Assembly (NCBI RefSeq): GCF_003208655.1
Contig: NZ_QKLU01000009.1
Location: forward strand, 186,001 to 250,000
DNA: 64,000 nt
Source of the DNA: Pedobacter nutrimenti
GTDB lineage: Bacteria; Bacteroidota; Bacteroidia; Sphingobacteriales; Sphingobacteriaceae
Direction of reading: 5' to 3'
This document shows, in pieces, positions 26,201 to 34,566 of the stretch (within the stretch, counting starts at the first letter, position 1; every line of letters begins with the position of its first letter). The notes beneath the pieces were generated by a model that saw only the letters and a list, made by a program, of their open reading frames with translations, was not told the origin of the DNA and did no database searches. A program made the position numbers and the translations under genes.

Positions 26201-26931
26201 ATGCCCAGATCTTATTGAAAAGGATCGTAGACGAAAAACTGCTCACCGCAAAGGCGGTAATCGGGTTCTGGCCTGCCAAAACAAATGGTGACGACATTTT
26301 GCTGGATGTAGACGGCAAAGAAGTGGTCATCCACACCCTGCGTCAACAGGCAGAAAAGGTTGCCGGACAACCTTATTATGCCCTTTCGGATTTCATTGCA
26401 ACTGCCCAGAGCGGGCTGCCAGATTATTTTGGCGGCTTTGCCCTTACTGCAGGGATTGGCTGCGATGAGCTGGTGGCAGAATTTGAAGCTGTTTATGACG
26501 ATTACAACAGCATTATGGCCAAAGCATTGGCCGACAGGCTTGCTGAAGCTTTTGCAGAAAGAATGCATGAGCTGGTGCGTAAGGAATACTGGGGTTATGC
26601 CAAAGAGGAGCATTTAAGTAATGAAGACCTCATTAAAGAAGAATATGCAGGCATCCGGCCCGCACCAGGTTATCCGGCCTGCCCGGAGCACACTGAAAAA
26701 GGCACTTTATTTGAATTGTTGGATGCAGAACAGAAAATTGGCCTTCATTTAACAGAAAGTTATGCCATGTACCCTACTGCAGCAGTCAGTGGCTTTTATT
26801 TCGCCCACCCTCAATCCAGGTATTTTGGCCTGGGCAAAATCACCAAAGACCAGATTGAAGACTATGCCGGGAGAAAAAATATGCCGGTGGAGGAAGTAGA
26901 AAGATGGCTGAGCCCTAACCTGGCCTATTAA
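23272..26931 (+). CDS. metH: cobalamin-dependent methionine synthase
   Basis: Transfers a methyl group from 5-methyltetrahydrofolate to homocysteine through cobalamin in the cytoplasm. 1219 residues from the ATG at 23272 (MSIRAELERRI), close to the 1227 of Escherichia coli; the in-frame extension to 23206 is not MetH-like. Domains in order: homocysteine-binding barrel with zinc cysteines in GFNCALGAQE and GGCCGTTPEH (1-330), pterin-binding barrel (about 350-610, NIGERTNITGS), B12 cap and B12-binding domain with GDVHDIGKN (cobalt-ligating His about 757), and the SAM-binding reactivation domain with RPAPGYPACPEH (about 890-1219). All four domains are on one chain. It is controlled by the SAM riboswitch and followed by metF after 54 bases. 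Confidence 0.97.
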   Translation: MSIRAELERRILIIDGAMGTMIQRHVLTEEDFRGERFKNHPCDVKGNNDLLNLTRPDIIKSIHLEYLKAGADIIETNTFSTQRISLADYQMEELDYEMSFEGARIAKEAVQEFMAAQPDRKCFVAGAVGPTNRTLSISPDVNDPGFRALTFDELVDAYDAQVRGLVDGGSDLLLIETIFDTLNAKAAIYSIKKYEQVIGRKIEIMISGTITDASGRTLSGQTVEAFLNSVIHANPLSIGFNCALGAQEMRPHIEELAAKAGCYVSAYPNAGLPNEFGAYDEMPHETAHYVEDFIEHGFVNIVGGCCGTTPEHILCIAEKARNIVPRKIPSPESFLRLSGLEPVTITPESIFVNIGERTNITGSPKFSKLILSGDFETALTVARQQVEGGAQVIDVNMDEGMIDSEASMTKFLNLIASEPDISKLPIMVDSSKWTVIEAGLKCLQGKGIVNSISLKEGEDKFRESARKIMTYGAAVVVMAFDEQGQADNYERRIQICKRSYDILVHEIGFPAQDIIFDPNILTVATGLEEHNNYAVDFINATRWIKENLPYAKVSGGVSNISFSFRGNNTVREAMHSAFLYHAIRAGLDMGIVNAGMLEVYQEIPPELLERVEDVLLNRREDATERLVEFADTIKSKGKEVVRDEQWRNAPVEERLSHALVKGIIEYLDADVEEARQKYDRPIQVIEGPLMDGMNIVGDLFGAGKMFLPQVVKSARVMKKAVAYLLPFIEQEKLDNPDGNQNSSAGRVLMATVKGDVHDIGKNIVGVVLACNNFEIVDMGVMVPAQEIIKKAKEINADIIGLSGLITPSLDEMVHFAKEMEREGFNIPLIIGGATTSRIHAAVKVAPNYSGPAIHVLDASRSVTVCSTLMNPDTREDYIKGIREEYDKAREAHLNKRSDKRFKNIEEARQEGFKIDPALIAPAPSFTGTKVFENYPLEELVPYIDWTPFFQTWELRGSYPRILEDKVVGDEAKKLFNDAQILLKRIVDEKLLTAKAVIGFWPAKTNGDDILLDVDGKEVVIHTLRQQAEKVAGQPYYALSDFIATAQSGLPDYFGGFALTAGIGCDELVAEFEAVYDDYNSIMAKALADRLAEAFAERMHELVRKEYWGYAKEEHLSNEDLIKEEYAGIRPAPGYPACPEHTEKGTLFELLDAEQKIGLHLTESYAMYPTAAVSGFYFAHPQSRYFGLGKITKDQIEDYAGRKNMPVEEVERWLSPNLAY

Positions 26932-26985
26932 AACAACCTTTATCTAAAATAAGACCAATGCAAATCCTAATACGTAAACCAAACC

Positions 26986-27942
26986 ATGAAGATTACAGAA
27001 CACATTAAAAACGCAAAAGGCAAAACCTTATTTTCATTCGAACTCCTACCCCCGGTAAAAGGACAAAGTATCAAAGGTATTTTTGATGCCATTGATCCTT
27101 TAATGGAATTCAATCCGCCTTTTATTGATGTGACCTATCTGCGGGAGGATTATATTTACAAACAGCATTCCAATGGTCTTCTGGAAAAAGTGGCTTACCG
27201 CAAACGTCCAAGTACAGTCGCAACCTGTGCGGCGATTATGAATAAATATAAAGTGGATGCTGTACCCCACCTGATTTGCGGGGGCTTTACCAAAGATGAA
27301 ACAGAGAACGCTTTAATTGACCTGCAATTTCTGGGTATAGACAATGTTCTGGTGCTGCGTGGGGATGCCAGAAAAAGCGACAGTTCCTTTATTCCAACAC
27401 CTGAAGGCCATAGTTTTGCTTCGGACCTGGTGCAGCATGTTGCCGACATGAACAAGGGTAGATACCTTCATGAGGATATGGATGATCCAGAAAAAACTGA
27501 CTTTTGTATTGGTGTGGCGGGTTATCCGGAAAAACACTTTGAAGCCCCCAACCTGGATACAGATTTCAAATACCTGAAACTAAAAGTAGATCTGGGCGCA
27601 GAATTTATTGTTACCCAAATGTTTTACGACAACAGCAAATACAAACAATTTGTTGAAAAATGCAGGGAAAATGGAATCCATGTTCCTATTATTCCAGGAT
27701 TGAAGCCCATTACCAGCAGCAAACAACTGGTCAGTTTGCCAAAAACCTTTCACCTGGACATCCCACTGGAACTTAGCGAGGCCATCACGGCCTGTTCTTC
27801 TGAAAAAGAGGTCAGAGAGGTTGGAATTGAATGGATGATTGAACAGTGCAGAGGGCTGAAAGAACTGGGTGCCCCGGTACTTCATTTTTATACCATGGGC
27901 AATTCGGGGCCAACTAAACGCATTGCACAGGCTATTTTTTAA
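26986..27942 (+). CDS. metF: methylenetetrahydrofolate reductase
   Basis: Reduces 5,10-methylenetetrahydrofolate to 5-methyltetrahydrofolate, the methyl donor of MetH, using FAD. 318 residues forming one TIM barrel of bacterial MetF length. Visible family blocks are FSFELLPPVKG near residue 15, LVLRGDARK near 122 (flavin contact), CIGVAGYPEKH near 173 and ITQMFYD-like VTQMFYDN near 208. No regulatory C-terminal domain, as expected for bacteria. It lies 54 bases downstream of metH and probably shares its SAM-controlled transcript. Confidence 0.96.
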   Translation: MKITEHIKNAKGKTLFSFELLPPVKGQSIKGIFDAIDPLMEFNPPFIDVTYLREDYIYKQHSNGLLEKVAYRKRPSTVATCAAIMNKYKVDAVPHLICGGFTKDETENALIDLQFLGIDNVLVLRGDARKSDSSFIPTPEGHSFASDLVQHVADMNKGRYLHEDMDDPEKTDFCIGVAGYPEKHFEAPNLDTDFKYLKLKVDLGAEFIVTQMFYDNSKYKQFVEKCRENGIHVPIIPGLKPITSSKQLVSLPKTFHLDIPLELSEAITACSSEKEVREVGIEWMIEQCRGLKELGAPVLHFYTMGNSGPTKRIAQAIF

Positions 27943-28010
27943 GCCCAAAAACCAGGAGTATTTTCTTTATGGAACGTTCTTTGTGCGCCCAAAGGCTAAA
28001 CATCAATGTT

Positions 28011-28448
28011 ATGAAAAAAATATTTATCCTCACTCTGTGTTTAGTCTCTGTACTGTTTGCCTGTAACACCATGAAAAACGGCTCTAAAAAAAATGGTGCT
28101 TCCAAACTGGATGGCACCTGGGAACTGGATTACATTTCGGGTCCGAGAATTGCTTTTGATGGGCTTTACCCCAACAAAAAGCCAACGCTGGTGGTCAATA
28201 CGGCCGAAAAAAGGATCAGCGGAAACAGCAGCTGCAACAACTATAACGGGCCATTGGTGGTCGATGGCCACAACATCAGTTTTAAAGGCCCGATTGCTTC
28301 TACCAAAATGGCCTGCCTGAACGGAGGCAATGGAGAAGCCGTTTATTTTAAAACACTGGAAACCGTCACTTCTTATGATGTGGTCGGAGACACCACCCTT
28401 AACTTGATTATGGGTGATATCGCTGTCATGCGTTTCAAAAAGAAATAA
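28011..28448 (+). CDS. META-domain lipoprotein (HslJ-like)
   Basis: A 145-residue lipoprotein from the ATG at 28011 (MKKIFILTLCLVSVLFAC, lipobox with Cys 18). A reading from 27969 adds 14 residues before the signal and is rejected. The mature part has the META/HslJ pattern: GTWELDYISG near 40, a central SGNSSCNNYNG near 80 and TKMACLNGG near 110, with paired cysteines in SSCNNY and MACLN. HslJ-type proteins are outer-membrane-associated and linked to heat and antibiotic stress; exact role unknown. A terminator hairpin follows. Confidence 0.85.
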   Translation: MKKIFILTLCLVSVLFACNTMKNGSKKNGASKLDGTWELDYISGPRIAFDGLYPNKKPTLVVNTAEKRISGNSSCNNYNGPLVVDGHNISFKGPIASTKMACLNGGNGEAVYFKTLETVTSYDVVGDTTLNLIMGDIAVMRFKKK

Positions 28449-28452
28449 ATCT

Positions 28453-28490
28453 GTACCTGTTAAACCTTAACGGTTTAACAGGTACGTTTT
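28453..28490 (+). terminator. 14-base-pair hairpin overlapping the end of thrC
   Basis: GTACCTGTTAAACC (28453-28466) pairs with GGTTTAACAGGTAC (28472-28485) around TTAAC, followed by GTTTT. It ends the META gene transcript. The right arm lies in the last codons of the convergent thrC gene, so the hairpin also forms in the thrC message. Confidence 0.7.
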
Positions 28491-29774
28491 AAATGCTTCA
28501 AAATCCGTTTCCATAGCCAGGGCATGCTTTGCTTTGGAGCGAAGTTCTTCCACCTGTGGGGGTACTTCTATGGCTGCTGCAATGTCCTGAGGAAAAACAT
28601 CCGGGAATTTACATGGATGGGCGGTTGACAGAAACACACCGGCAAAGGCTTCATCAGGGTGTTCACTACTGTACTTTTCTAAGGCCAGCCATGCAATTGC
28701 TGTATGCGGACAGGCCACGTAATGGTATCTTGTATAGATGTCTGTAATGGCCTGCAAAGTTTGTTCATCATTATAAGTGTATCCGCTTACCTTTTCCAGC
28801 AGCTGTTCACGGTCCTGGTTAAACAAATCCATAATGCGCACCCAATTGCTTGGTGCACCTACATCCATGGCATTGGCATAGGTCTGTACCGAAGGCCTGG
28901 TCTGGTAAATTCCGCTTTCCAGAAAACGCGGAACCGTGTCATTGGCATTGGTAGCGGCGATGAACTGTTTTACAGGAAGGCCCATCTTTTGGGCCAGCAA
29001 ACCCGCAGCAATATTTCCAAAATTACCACTGGGTACAGAAAAAACAACCTTGTCCTTTCCCTGCTTCTGCAACTGGGCGTAGGCATAAAAATAATAAAAG
29101 GTCTGCGGGATCAAACGGGATATATTGATGGAATTGGCCGAGGTAAGCCTTCTTTTTTCTTTCAGTTCTTCATCAGCAAAAGCCTGTTTCACCATATGCT
29201 GGCAATCGTCAAAAGTACCATCTATTTCCAGGGCATAAATGTTCTGTCCGTTGCTGCACAATTGTAATTCCTGGATCTCGCTCACTTTTCCTTTTGGATA
29301 TAAGATGGTCACCCGCGTATTGGGCACGCCCAAAAAGCCCAGGGCAACTGCACCTCCGGTATCTCCTGATGTCGCGACCAGTACATCCAGGACCTCTTCT
29401 CCGTCTTTTAGAAAATAAGCCATAATGCGGCTCATAAAACGGGCCCCAAAATCTTTAAAGGCCAGGGAAGGCCCGTGAAAAAGCTCCAGTACGTAGGTGT
29501 TTTTATCCAGGCGGTTCAGGGGTGCATCAAAATTAATCGCCTCCTGGACAAGGTGACGAAGCTCGGGAGCAGGGATGGCTTCCTTCAGCAAAGCAGAGGC
29601 CACTTTAAAGGCAATTTCTGCTAAGCTATACTGCCCGATATTTTGTATAAAGTCCTGCTCCAGGCTGGGAATGTGCTCTGGCATGTACAGGCCCTTGTCC
29701 AGCGGCATACTGTTAAATACGGCTTCGGGAAAAGCGACACTTAAATGGTGGTTATTGGTGCTGTATAATTTCAT
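28467..29774 (-). CDS. thrC: threonine synthase
   Basis: PLP enzyme converting O-phosphohomoserine to threonine, the last step of the pathway. 435 residues, bacterial type. The PLP lysine is in SLAFKDFGARFM near residue 108; the N-terminal SxxHH-like start MKLYSTNNHHLSVAF and the phosphate-binding VATSGDTGGAV near 133 are typical. Third gene of thrA-thrB-thrC, starting 26 bases after thrB. Expression depends on the thr attenuator upstream of thrA. Confidence 0.96.
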   Translation of the reverse strand: MKLYSTNNHHLSVAFPEAVFNSMPLDKGLYMPEHIPSLEQDFIQNIGQYSLAEIAFKVASALLKEAIPAPELRHLVQEAINFDAPLNRLDKNTYVLELFHGPSLAFKDFGARFMSRIMAYFLKDGEEVLDVLVATSGDTGGAVALGFLGVPNTRVTILYPKGKVSEIQELQLCSNGQNIYALEIDGTFDDCQHMVKQAFADEELKEKRRLTSANSINISRLIPQTFYYFYAYAQLQKQGKDKVVFSVPSGNFGNIAAGLLAQKMGLPVKQFIAATNANDTVPRFLESGIYQTRPSVQTYANAMDVGAPSNWVRIMDLFNQDREQLLEKVSGYTYNDEQTLQAITDIYTRYHYVACPHTAIAWLALEKYSSEHPDEAFAGVFLSTAHPCKFPDVFPQDIAAAIEVPPQVEELRSKAKHALAMETDFEAFKTYLLNR

Positions 29775-29800
29775 GGTTTGCGTTTAAGGTTGATGAAAAA

Positions 29801-30736
29801 TTAATCCAGTAAGACCGGACCGGAAGGGTTAACAGGCGAAACAAAACTGAGGCTATTGATGTTCAGGTTTTTGAGTTGCTGCTGCAAAAGCCTTGTAATG
29901 GCATGGGCTGTTTCGGGCTCCCTGCAAAGGGCAAAAACCGATGGTCCGGATCCCGAAATACCAAAACCAATAGCACCAGCTTCCAGGGCCAAGCTGCGCA
30001 TTTTATAAAAGTCCGGGATCAGAATGGAACGTGTGGGTTCAACCAGCACATCGGTCATACTCCTTCCGATCAGTTCATAATCTTTCAGAAAAAGACCACT
30101 CACCAGTCCGGCCACATTACCCCATTGGGTTACCGCATCTTTCAGTAAAATTTTTGAACGGATCATTTGCCGGGCATCTTTGGTGGGCACATCGACCTCA
30201 GGATACACAATGGCCACATGAAGTTCTTCGGGAAAGGGCAGGCTGATCACATCCAAAGGCTCATAGCTTCTGATCAATACAAACCCACCTAAAAGCGCCG
30301 GTGCAACATTATCTGCATGTCCGTAACCACAGGCCAGCTCCTCTCCTTTCATAGCAAAGGGGATCAGTTCTTTATTGCTGAGCAGGTTGTCCATTAAAGT
30401 ATTAACGGCAAAAAGGCCTGCTACCGTACTTGCAGAGCTGGACCCCAGTCCACTGCCAATGGGCATTTTTTTATGAAGCTCTATGTCCAGGCCAATGTCT
30501 GCACGCCCGATGTGTTGCAGGTAATGCTGTACACTTGCACTAACCGTATTTTTAGCCGGGTCTAAGGGCAATCGGCCCTGGTCTCCGGTGATTTTGGAAA
30601 GAAAAACACCGGGCCGGTCTGTTCTTCTCATCAGTACCTGATCACCGGGTGCATTCACTGCAAAACCCAGCACATCAAAACCACAAACCACATTGGCAAC
30701 TGTTGCCGGGGCAAAAACTTTTACTGAATCTCTCAT
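29801..30736 (-). CDS. thrB: homoserine kinase
   Basis: Phosphorylates homoserine with ATP in the cytoplasm. 311 residues of the GHMP kinase family. The ATP-binding loop is PIGSGLGSSSAST near residue 91, and the C-terminal motif GAIGFGISGSGPSVFAL near 262 completes the family pattern. The start codon overlaps the thrA stop by four bases (ATGA), indicating translational coupling. Part of thrA-thrB-thrC. Confidence 0.96.
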   Translation of the reverse strand: MRDSVKVFAPATVANVVCGFDVLGFAVNAPGDQVLMRRTDRPGVFLSKITGDQGRLPLDPAKNTVSASVQHYLQHIGRADIGLDIELHKKMPIGSGLGSSSASTVAGLFAVNTLMDNLLSNKELIPFAMKGEELACGYGHADNVAPALLGGFVLIRSYEPLDVISLPFPEELHVAIVYPEVDVPTKDARQMIRSKILLKDAVTQWGNVAGLVSGLFLKDYELIGRSMTDVLVEPTRSILIPDFYKMRSLALEAGAIGFGISGSGPSVFALCREPETAHAITRLLQQQLKNLNINSLSFVSPVNPSGPVLLD

Positions 30737-33180
30737 TTTTTTCCAACATTTATAATGTCTGCAAATACACCTGCTGCAGTAACCTCTGCACCTGCTCCTG
30801 GGCCCTTGATGACCAATGGCCGCTCTTTATAACGGTCTGTACAAAAAGAAATAATGTTGTCGCTGCCCGAAAGGGTAAAGAAAGGATGACTTTCCTCTAC
30901 CATCTGCAGGGAGATTTTCACTTTACCTTCTTCCAGTTTGCCGATATAGCGAAGTGCCCTGTTTGCAGCAGTGGCTTCCTTTTTTAAGCCCTCAAAATAG
31001 TCCTTGTTTTTTTCCAGTTCCTGATAAAATTCAGCTACGCTGGAAGCATTCAAACAGGCCTGGGGCAACATGCTTTCAATTTCCACTTCCGTTTCTTCCA
31101 TTGGGTAACCGGCATCCCTGGCCAGGATGAGCATTTTTCGCATAAAATCTTTCCCGTTCAGGTCATCGCGCGGATCTGGCTCCGTAAAACCAAGGTCCTG
31201 TGCTTTTTTTACAATTTCATGGAAAGGGGCCTCTCCTTTAAAGTTGTTAAAGATATAAGATATGGTACCCGATAAAATAGCTTCTATGCTGCTTACCTTG
31301 TCCCCGCTCATCATCAGGTCTTTTAAAGTACGGATAATAGGTAAGCCTGCTCCAACATTGGTTTCATAATAAAAATCCACCCCATATTTACGTGCTGCCT
31401 TTTTAAAAGAAACGTATTGTTCATAATCGGCAGAATTACCAATTTTATTGCAGGTTACCACAGAGATGCTGCTTTCCAGGATTTCCCTGTAAAAATTTAC
31501 CGGATTGGCGCTGGCCGTATTGTCCACAAAGACACAGTTGGGCAGGTTCATTGCCTTCATTTCCTGGACAAAAAGCTTTAAATCCGCTGGTTTCGCCTCT
31601 TGTTCCATCATCTGTTCCCAGGAACAAAGGTTAACCCCTTCTTTACTGAGGTACATTTTCCTGGAATTGCTGATGCCCATTACTTTTACCTGAAGGTCAT
31701 TGTTTTTGGCCAGGTAAGGCATTTGGTTCTGCAATTGCCGGAAAAGGGTTTTTCCAATATTACCGGTACCCAGACAAAAAATATTCAGGGTCTTTTTCAG
31801 GGAAGAATAAAAAGAGTCATGAACGGCATTTACGGCTTTGGACAAATCGGCTTTGGACAGGATCACAGAGATGTTGTATTCTGAAGAACCCTGTGCAATG
31901 GCCCTGACATTGACCCCGTTGCGGCCAAGTGCATTAAACAATCGCGCAGACATACCTGGCGTCCTTTTCATGTTTTCTCCTACAATGGCCAGTACCGACA
32001 AGCCATTTTCCACTTCCGGATATTCCAGTTTTTTGGCTTGCAGTTCCAGTTCAAATTCTTTGCTGATCAGGTTCAGTGCTTTAATCGCATCTGCCGGGTT
32101 TACCGCAAAAGTAATGCTGTGCTCAGAAGAAGATTGGGTAATTAAAACCACATTGATCTGTTCTCTGGACAGCAGGGAAAATAACCTTCCGCTGAAGCCC
32201 GCTTTCCCGACCATACCACTTCCTGATAAGTTGAGAATACTGATATCATCAATAGAAGAGATGCCTTTAATGGGCAACTCACAGGCGCTCACATTGTGCC
32301 GGATGTAAGTGCCGGAAAAGCCAGTATCAAAGGTGTTTTTTATAACGATAGGGATCTTTTTTAAAAAGGCAGGGATCATTGTTGGCGGATAGATGACCTT
32401 CGCCCCGAAATAGGAAAGTTCCATCGCCTCAGTATAGCTCAACTCAGGCAGGGAAAATGCTTTTTCCACCATGCGCGGATCGGCAGTCAGCATCCCGTTG
32501 ACATCTGTCCAGATCTGGATTTCAGCCGCATTTAAGGCCGAGCCCCATATGGCTGCTGTAAAATCACTGCCCCCTCTGCCCAAGGTTGTTGTCCGGCCTT
32601 CCGGGTTACTGGAAATAAATCCGGTTACAAACAGCAGTTGTTCCTGTTTATCCTGATAAAAATCATTAATCAGCAATTCTGTCAAAGCCGTATTTACTTT
32701 GGCCTGCCCAAAATTACTGTCGGTTTTGATCAGTTCTGCACCGTCCACGGCCAATACATCCTCAAACCGCTGTTTGGCAATATGGCTTACCATAAAAACA
32801 GAACATTTTTCACCATAGCTCAAAATGAGGTCTTTGGTTTGTGCACTCAGCTCCCGCAGGTTAAATACGGCCTGAAGGATGTCTTCCAGCTCATTAAAAT
32901 AAATTTTCAACCGGGTAAAGACCGGGTTTTGTGCACTGGCAGGCAACAGTGCCCGGACCACTTCAAAATGTTTTTCTTCAATGGTTTTCAGCTGCTGGCC
33001 ATAATCTTCTGCGACCTGGGCTTTCTCCGCTGCTTCCAATAGCAGATTAGTGACACCGCTCATTGCGGAGAGGACAACAATGCAGTTTTCCTGCTTTCGG
33101 GCTTGTTCAACGATGTCCAGTAAAGCACTAATGCTTTTCACTGAACCAACTGATGTACCGCCAAATTTTAAAATATTCAT
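30733..33180 (-). CDS. thrA: bifunctional aspartokinase/homoserine dehydrogenase
   Basis: Catalyses the first and third steps from aspartate to threonine. 815 residues, like Escherichia coli ThrA (820). Order: aspartokinase domain starting MNILKFGGTSVGS, two ACT-type regulatory domains (about 310-455), then a homoserine dehydrogenase with NAD(P)-binding IFCLGTGNIGKT near 463 and catalytic DPRDDLNGKDF near 680. Fusion points to feedback control by threonine. The operon is preceded by a leader peptide and terminator (33191-33333), so it is also controlled by attenuation. The ATG at 33180 lies 11 bases after the attenuator T tract on the transcript. Confidence 0.97.
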   Translation of the reverse strand: MNILKFGGTSVGSVKSISALLDIVEQARKQENCIVVLSAMSGVTNLLLEAAEKAQVAEDYGQQLKTIEEKHFEVVRALLPASAQNPVFTRLKIYFNELEDILQAVFNLRELSAQTKDLILSYGEKCSVFMVSHIAKQRFEDVLAVDGAELIKTDSNFGQAKVNTALTELLINDFYQDKQEQLLFVTGFISSNPEGRTTTLGRGGSDFTAAIWGSALNAAEIQIWTDVNGMLTADPRMVEKAFSLPELSYTEAMELSYFGAKVIYPPTMIPAFLKKIPIVIKNTFDTGFSGTYIRHNVSACELPIKGISSIDDISILNLSGSGMVGKAGFSGRLFSLLSREQINVVLITQSSSEHSITFAVNPADAIKALNLISKEFELELQAKKLEYPEVENGLSVLAIVGENMKRTPGMSARLFNALGRNGVNVRAIAQGSSEYNISVILSKADLSKAVNAVHDSFYSSLKKTLNIFCLGTGNIGKTLFRQLQNQMPYLAKNNDLQVKVMGISNSRKMYLSKEGVNLCSWEQMMEQEAKPADLKLFVQEMKAMNLPNCVFVDNTASANPVNFYREILESSISVVTCNKIGNSADYEQYVSFKKAARKYGVDFYYETNVGAGLPIIRTLKDLMMSGDKVSSIEAILSGTISYIFNNFKGEAPFHEIVKKAQDLGFTEPDPRDDLNGKDFMRKMLILARDAGYPMEETEVEIESMLPQACLNASSVAEFYQELEKNKDYFEGLKKEATAANRALRYIGKLEEGKVKISLQMVEESHPFFTLSGSDNIISFCTDRYKERPLVIKGPGAGAEVTAAGVFADIINVGKK

Positions 33181-33190
33181 GGTTTTAGGT

Positions 33191-33230
33191 TAAAAAAAAA
33201 GCGCCTTCCCGTTAGAGGAAGGCGCTTTTT
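33191..33230 (-). terminator. thr attenuator terminator
   Basis: On the minus-strand transcript GCGCCTTCC (complement of 33217-33225) pairs with GGAAGGCGC (complement of 33201-33209), flanked by A5/T5 pairing, and runs into nine Ts. It lies between the leader peptide and thrA, so it is an attenuator, not an end of an upstream gene. Its 5' arm can instead pair with GAGGGAGG inside the leader peptide gene (complement of 33269-33276). Confidence 0.88.
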
Positions 33231-33252
33231 GTGGTTTCTATGTATTTTTATT

Positions 33253-33333
33253 TTACACCAATAGCTTACCTCCCTCCGAGATTTCCCCGGTGGTGGTAAT
33301 AATGGTAATAATTGACAATTGGTTGTTAAACAT
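33253..33333 (-). CDS. thrL: thr operon leader peptide
   Basis: A 26-residue open frame, ATG at 33333 and TAA at 33253, too short for routine gene finders. Its core reads IITIITTTG: four Ile and four Thr codons in eight consecutive positions. This is the composition of the Escherichia coli thrL peptide, although the rest differs. A ribosome stalling at these codons when charged Thr or Ile tRNA is scarce would mask TTACCACC (complement of 33292-33299), the arm that otherwise pairs with GGAGGTAA (complement of 33266-33273), and so favour the antiterminator. The symbol is by analogy of function and position. Translation is not proven. Confidence 0.85.
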   Translation of the reverse strand: MFNNQLSIITIITTTGEISEGGKLLV

Positions 33334-33364
33334 TATTGTATTTTGTACACTTACTGTGCTGGGT

Positions 33365-33397
33365 GTAAAGTAAAGTTATATTTTTCTAAATACCAAA
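33365..33397 (-). promoter_or_regulatory. probable promoter of the thr operon
   Basis: On the minus strand TTTG (complement of 33394-33397), a 21-base spacer and TACTTTAC (complement of 33365-33372). It would start transcription near 33358, about 25 bases before the leader peptide. TAACTTTA just upstream is an alternative -7 element. Confidence 0.4.
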
Positions 33398-33632
33398 TGA
33401 TTAGAGAAAAAAATTAAACCGGCTGAAAATTTTTCTCTAAATTATTCACTGGTCAAAGATCCTGCTCAGAGTTACTTGATTTTTTACCGAACTTAAAGCC
33501 AAATACGGATGGGGCCATGGAAGGATATTAGCTGGGCTTTTTCCGATTTGGCCATTGTTCATCATAAAATACCTGATCTTTTGACAGAACAGAACCGGGT
33601 ATTTTCAGAATTTCTTACCTTTACCTCCCTAT

Positions 33633-34553
33633 ATGCAAGGATTAGTCATTAAATCAACAGGAAGCTGGTACCTGATACGCACCCCCGACGGGCAGGATTA
33701 CGATTGCAGGATCAAAGGCAAGTTCCGGATTAAGGGCATACAAACGACTAATCCGATTGCTGTAGGTGATCAGGTGGAGTTTGAACTGGAACCAAATGCT
33801 TCAACTGGGGTTATTTTTAAACTTCTGGACCGGAAAAATTACATCATCCGTAAATCCATTAACCTGTCCAAACAGGCGCAGATTATTGCCGCCAATCTGG
33901 ACCAGGCTTTTTTGATTGTTACCCTGGCCTCCCCAAGAACTTCCTTAGGTTTTATAGACCGTTTTCTGGCTACAGCCGAAGCTTACAGCATTCCGGCAAT
34001 ACTCATTTTCAATAAACTGGACTTGTTCAGTGAGGAGGGACTGGAGATCCTGGCCGAGTATAAAAGTATTTATGAGCACATTGACTACCCATGTTATGAA
34101 GTTTCTGCACTGGAAGGGACCAATATCGAACAGGTGCAAATGCTTTTGAAAGATAAAACAACCTTATTTTCCGGACATTCCGGTGTCGGGAAATCCAGTC
34201 TGATTAATGCCTTGCTTCCGGGAAGGGACATTAAAACCGGAGAGGTATCGCAATGGAGCGACAAAGGCCAGCATACCACAACTTTTGCCGAAATGCATAC
34301 CCTGCCTTTTGGCGGCTATTTGATTGATACACCCGGTATCCGTGAACTGGGCATTTTTGACATCCGGCCGGAAGAACTGGGCCATTACTTCAGGGAAATG
34401 AGGGACCTGATGCATGAATGCAAATTCAACAATTGCCGGCACATCAACGAACCTGGTTGTGCAGTCATCAGAGCGGTACAGGAAGGAGAAATTGAAATCA
34501 GCCGTTACGAAAGTTATTTAAGCATTTATCACGGCAACGAAACCCGGGCATAA
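33633..34553 (+). CDS. rsgA: ribosome small-subunit GTPase RsgA
   Basis: Circularly permuted GTPase that checks late 30S ribosome maturation. 306 residues: an OB-fold N-terminal domain (1-70, MQGLVIKSTGSWY), then G4 NKLD near 128 preceding G1 GHSGVGKSSLINALL near 182 and G3 DTPGIRELG near 231, the order that defines the permutation, and a C-terminal zinc knuckle CKFNNCRHINEPGC near 270. Start at the ATG at 33633, with no nearby alternative. Followed by dtd after 13 bases. Confidence 0.96.
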   Translation: MQGLVIKSTGSWYLIRTPDGQDYDCRIKGKFRIKGIQTTNPIAVGDQVEFELEPNASTGVIFKLLDRKNYIIRKSINLSKQAQIIAANLDQAFLIVTLASPRTSLGFIDRFLATAEAYSIPAILIFNKLDLFSEEGLEILAEYKSIYEHIDYPCYEVSALEGTNIEQVQMLLKDKTTLFSGHSGVGKSSLINALLPGRDIKTGEVSQWSDKGQHTTTFAEMHTLPFGGYLIDTPGIRELGIFDIRPEELGHYFREMRDLMHECKFNNCRHINEPGCAVIRAVQEGEIEISRYESYLSIYHGNETRA

Positions 34554-34566
34554 ACGCAAATATACG

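Noticed and set aside
28704..29267. 187-codon frame antisense to thrC
   Set aside because: Shadow of thrC; no start context or motif.
31838..33042. Plus-strand frames of 156 and 134 codons within thrA
   Set aside because: Antisense shadows of the aspartokinase domain.
33191..33230. Hairpin read as terminator of a gene left of rsgA
   Set aside because: No gene on the minus strand ends here; thrA starts 11 bases further on, so it is an attenuator.
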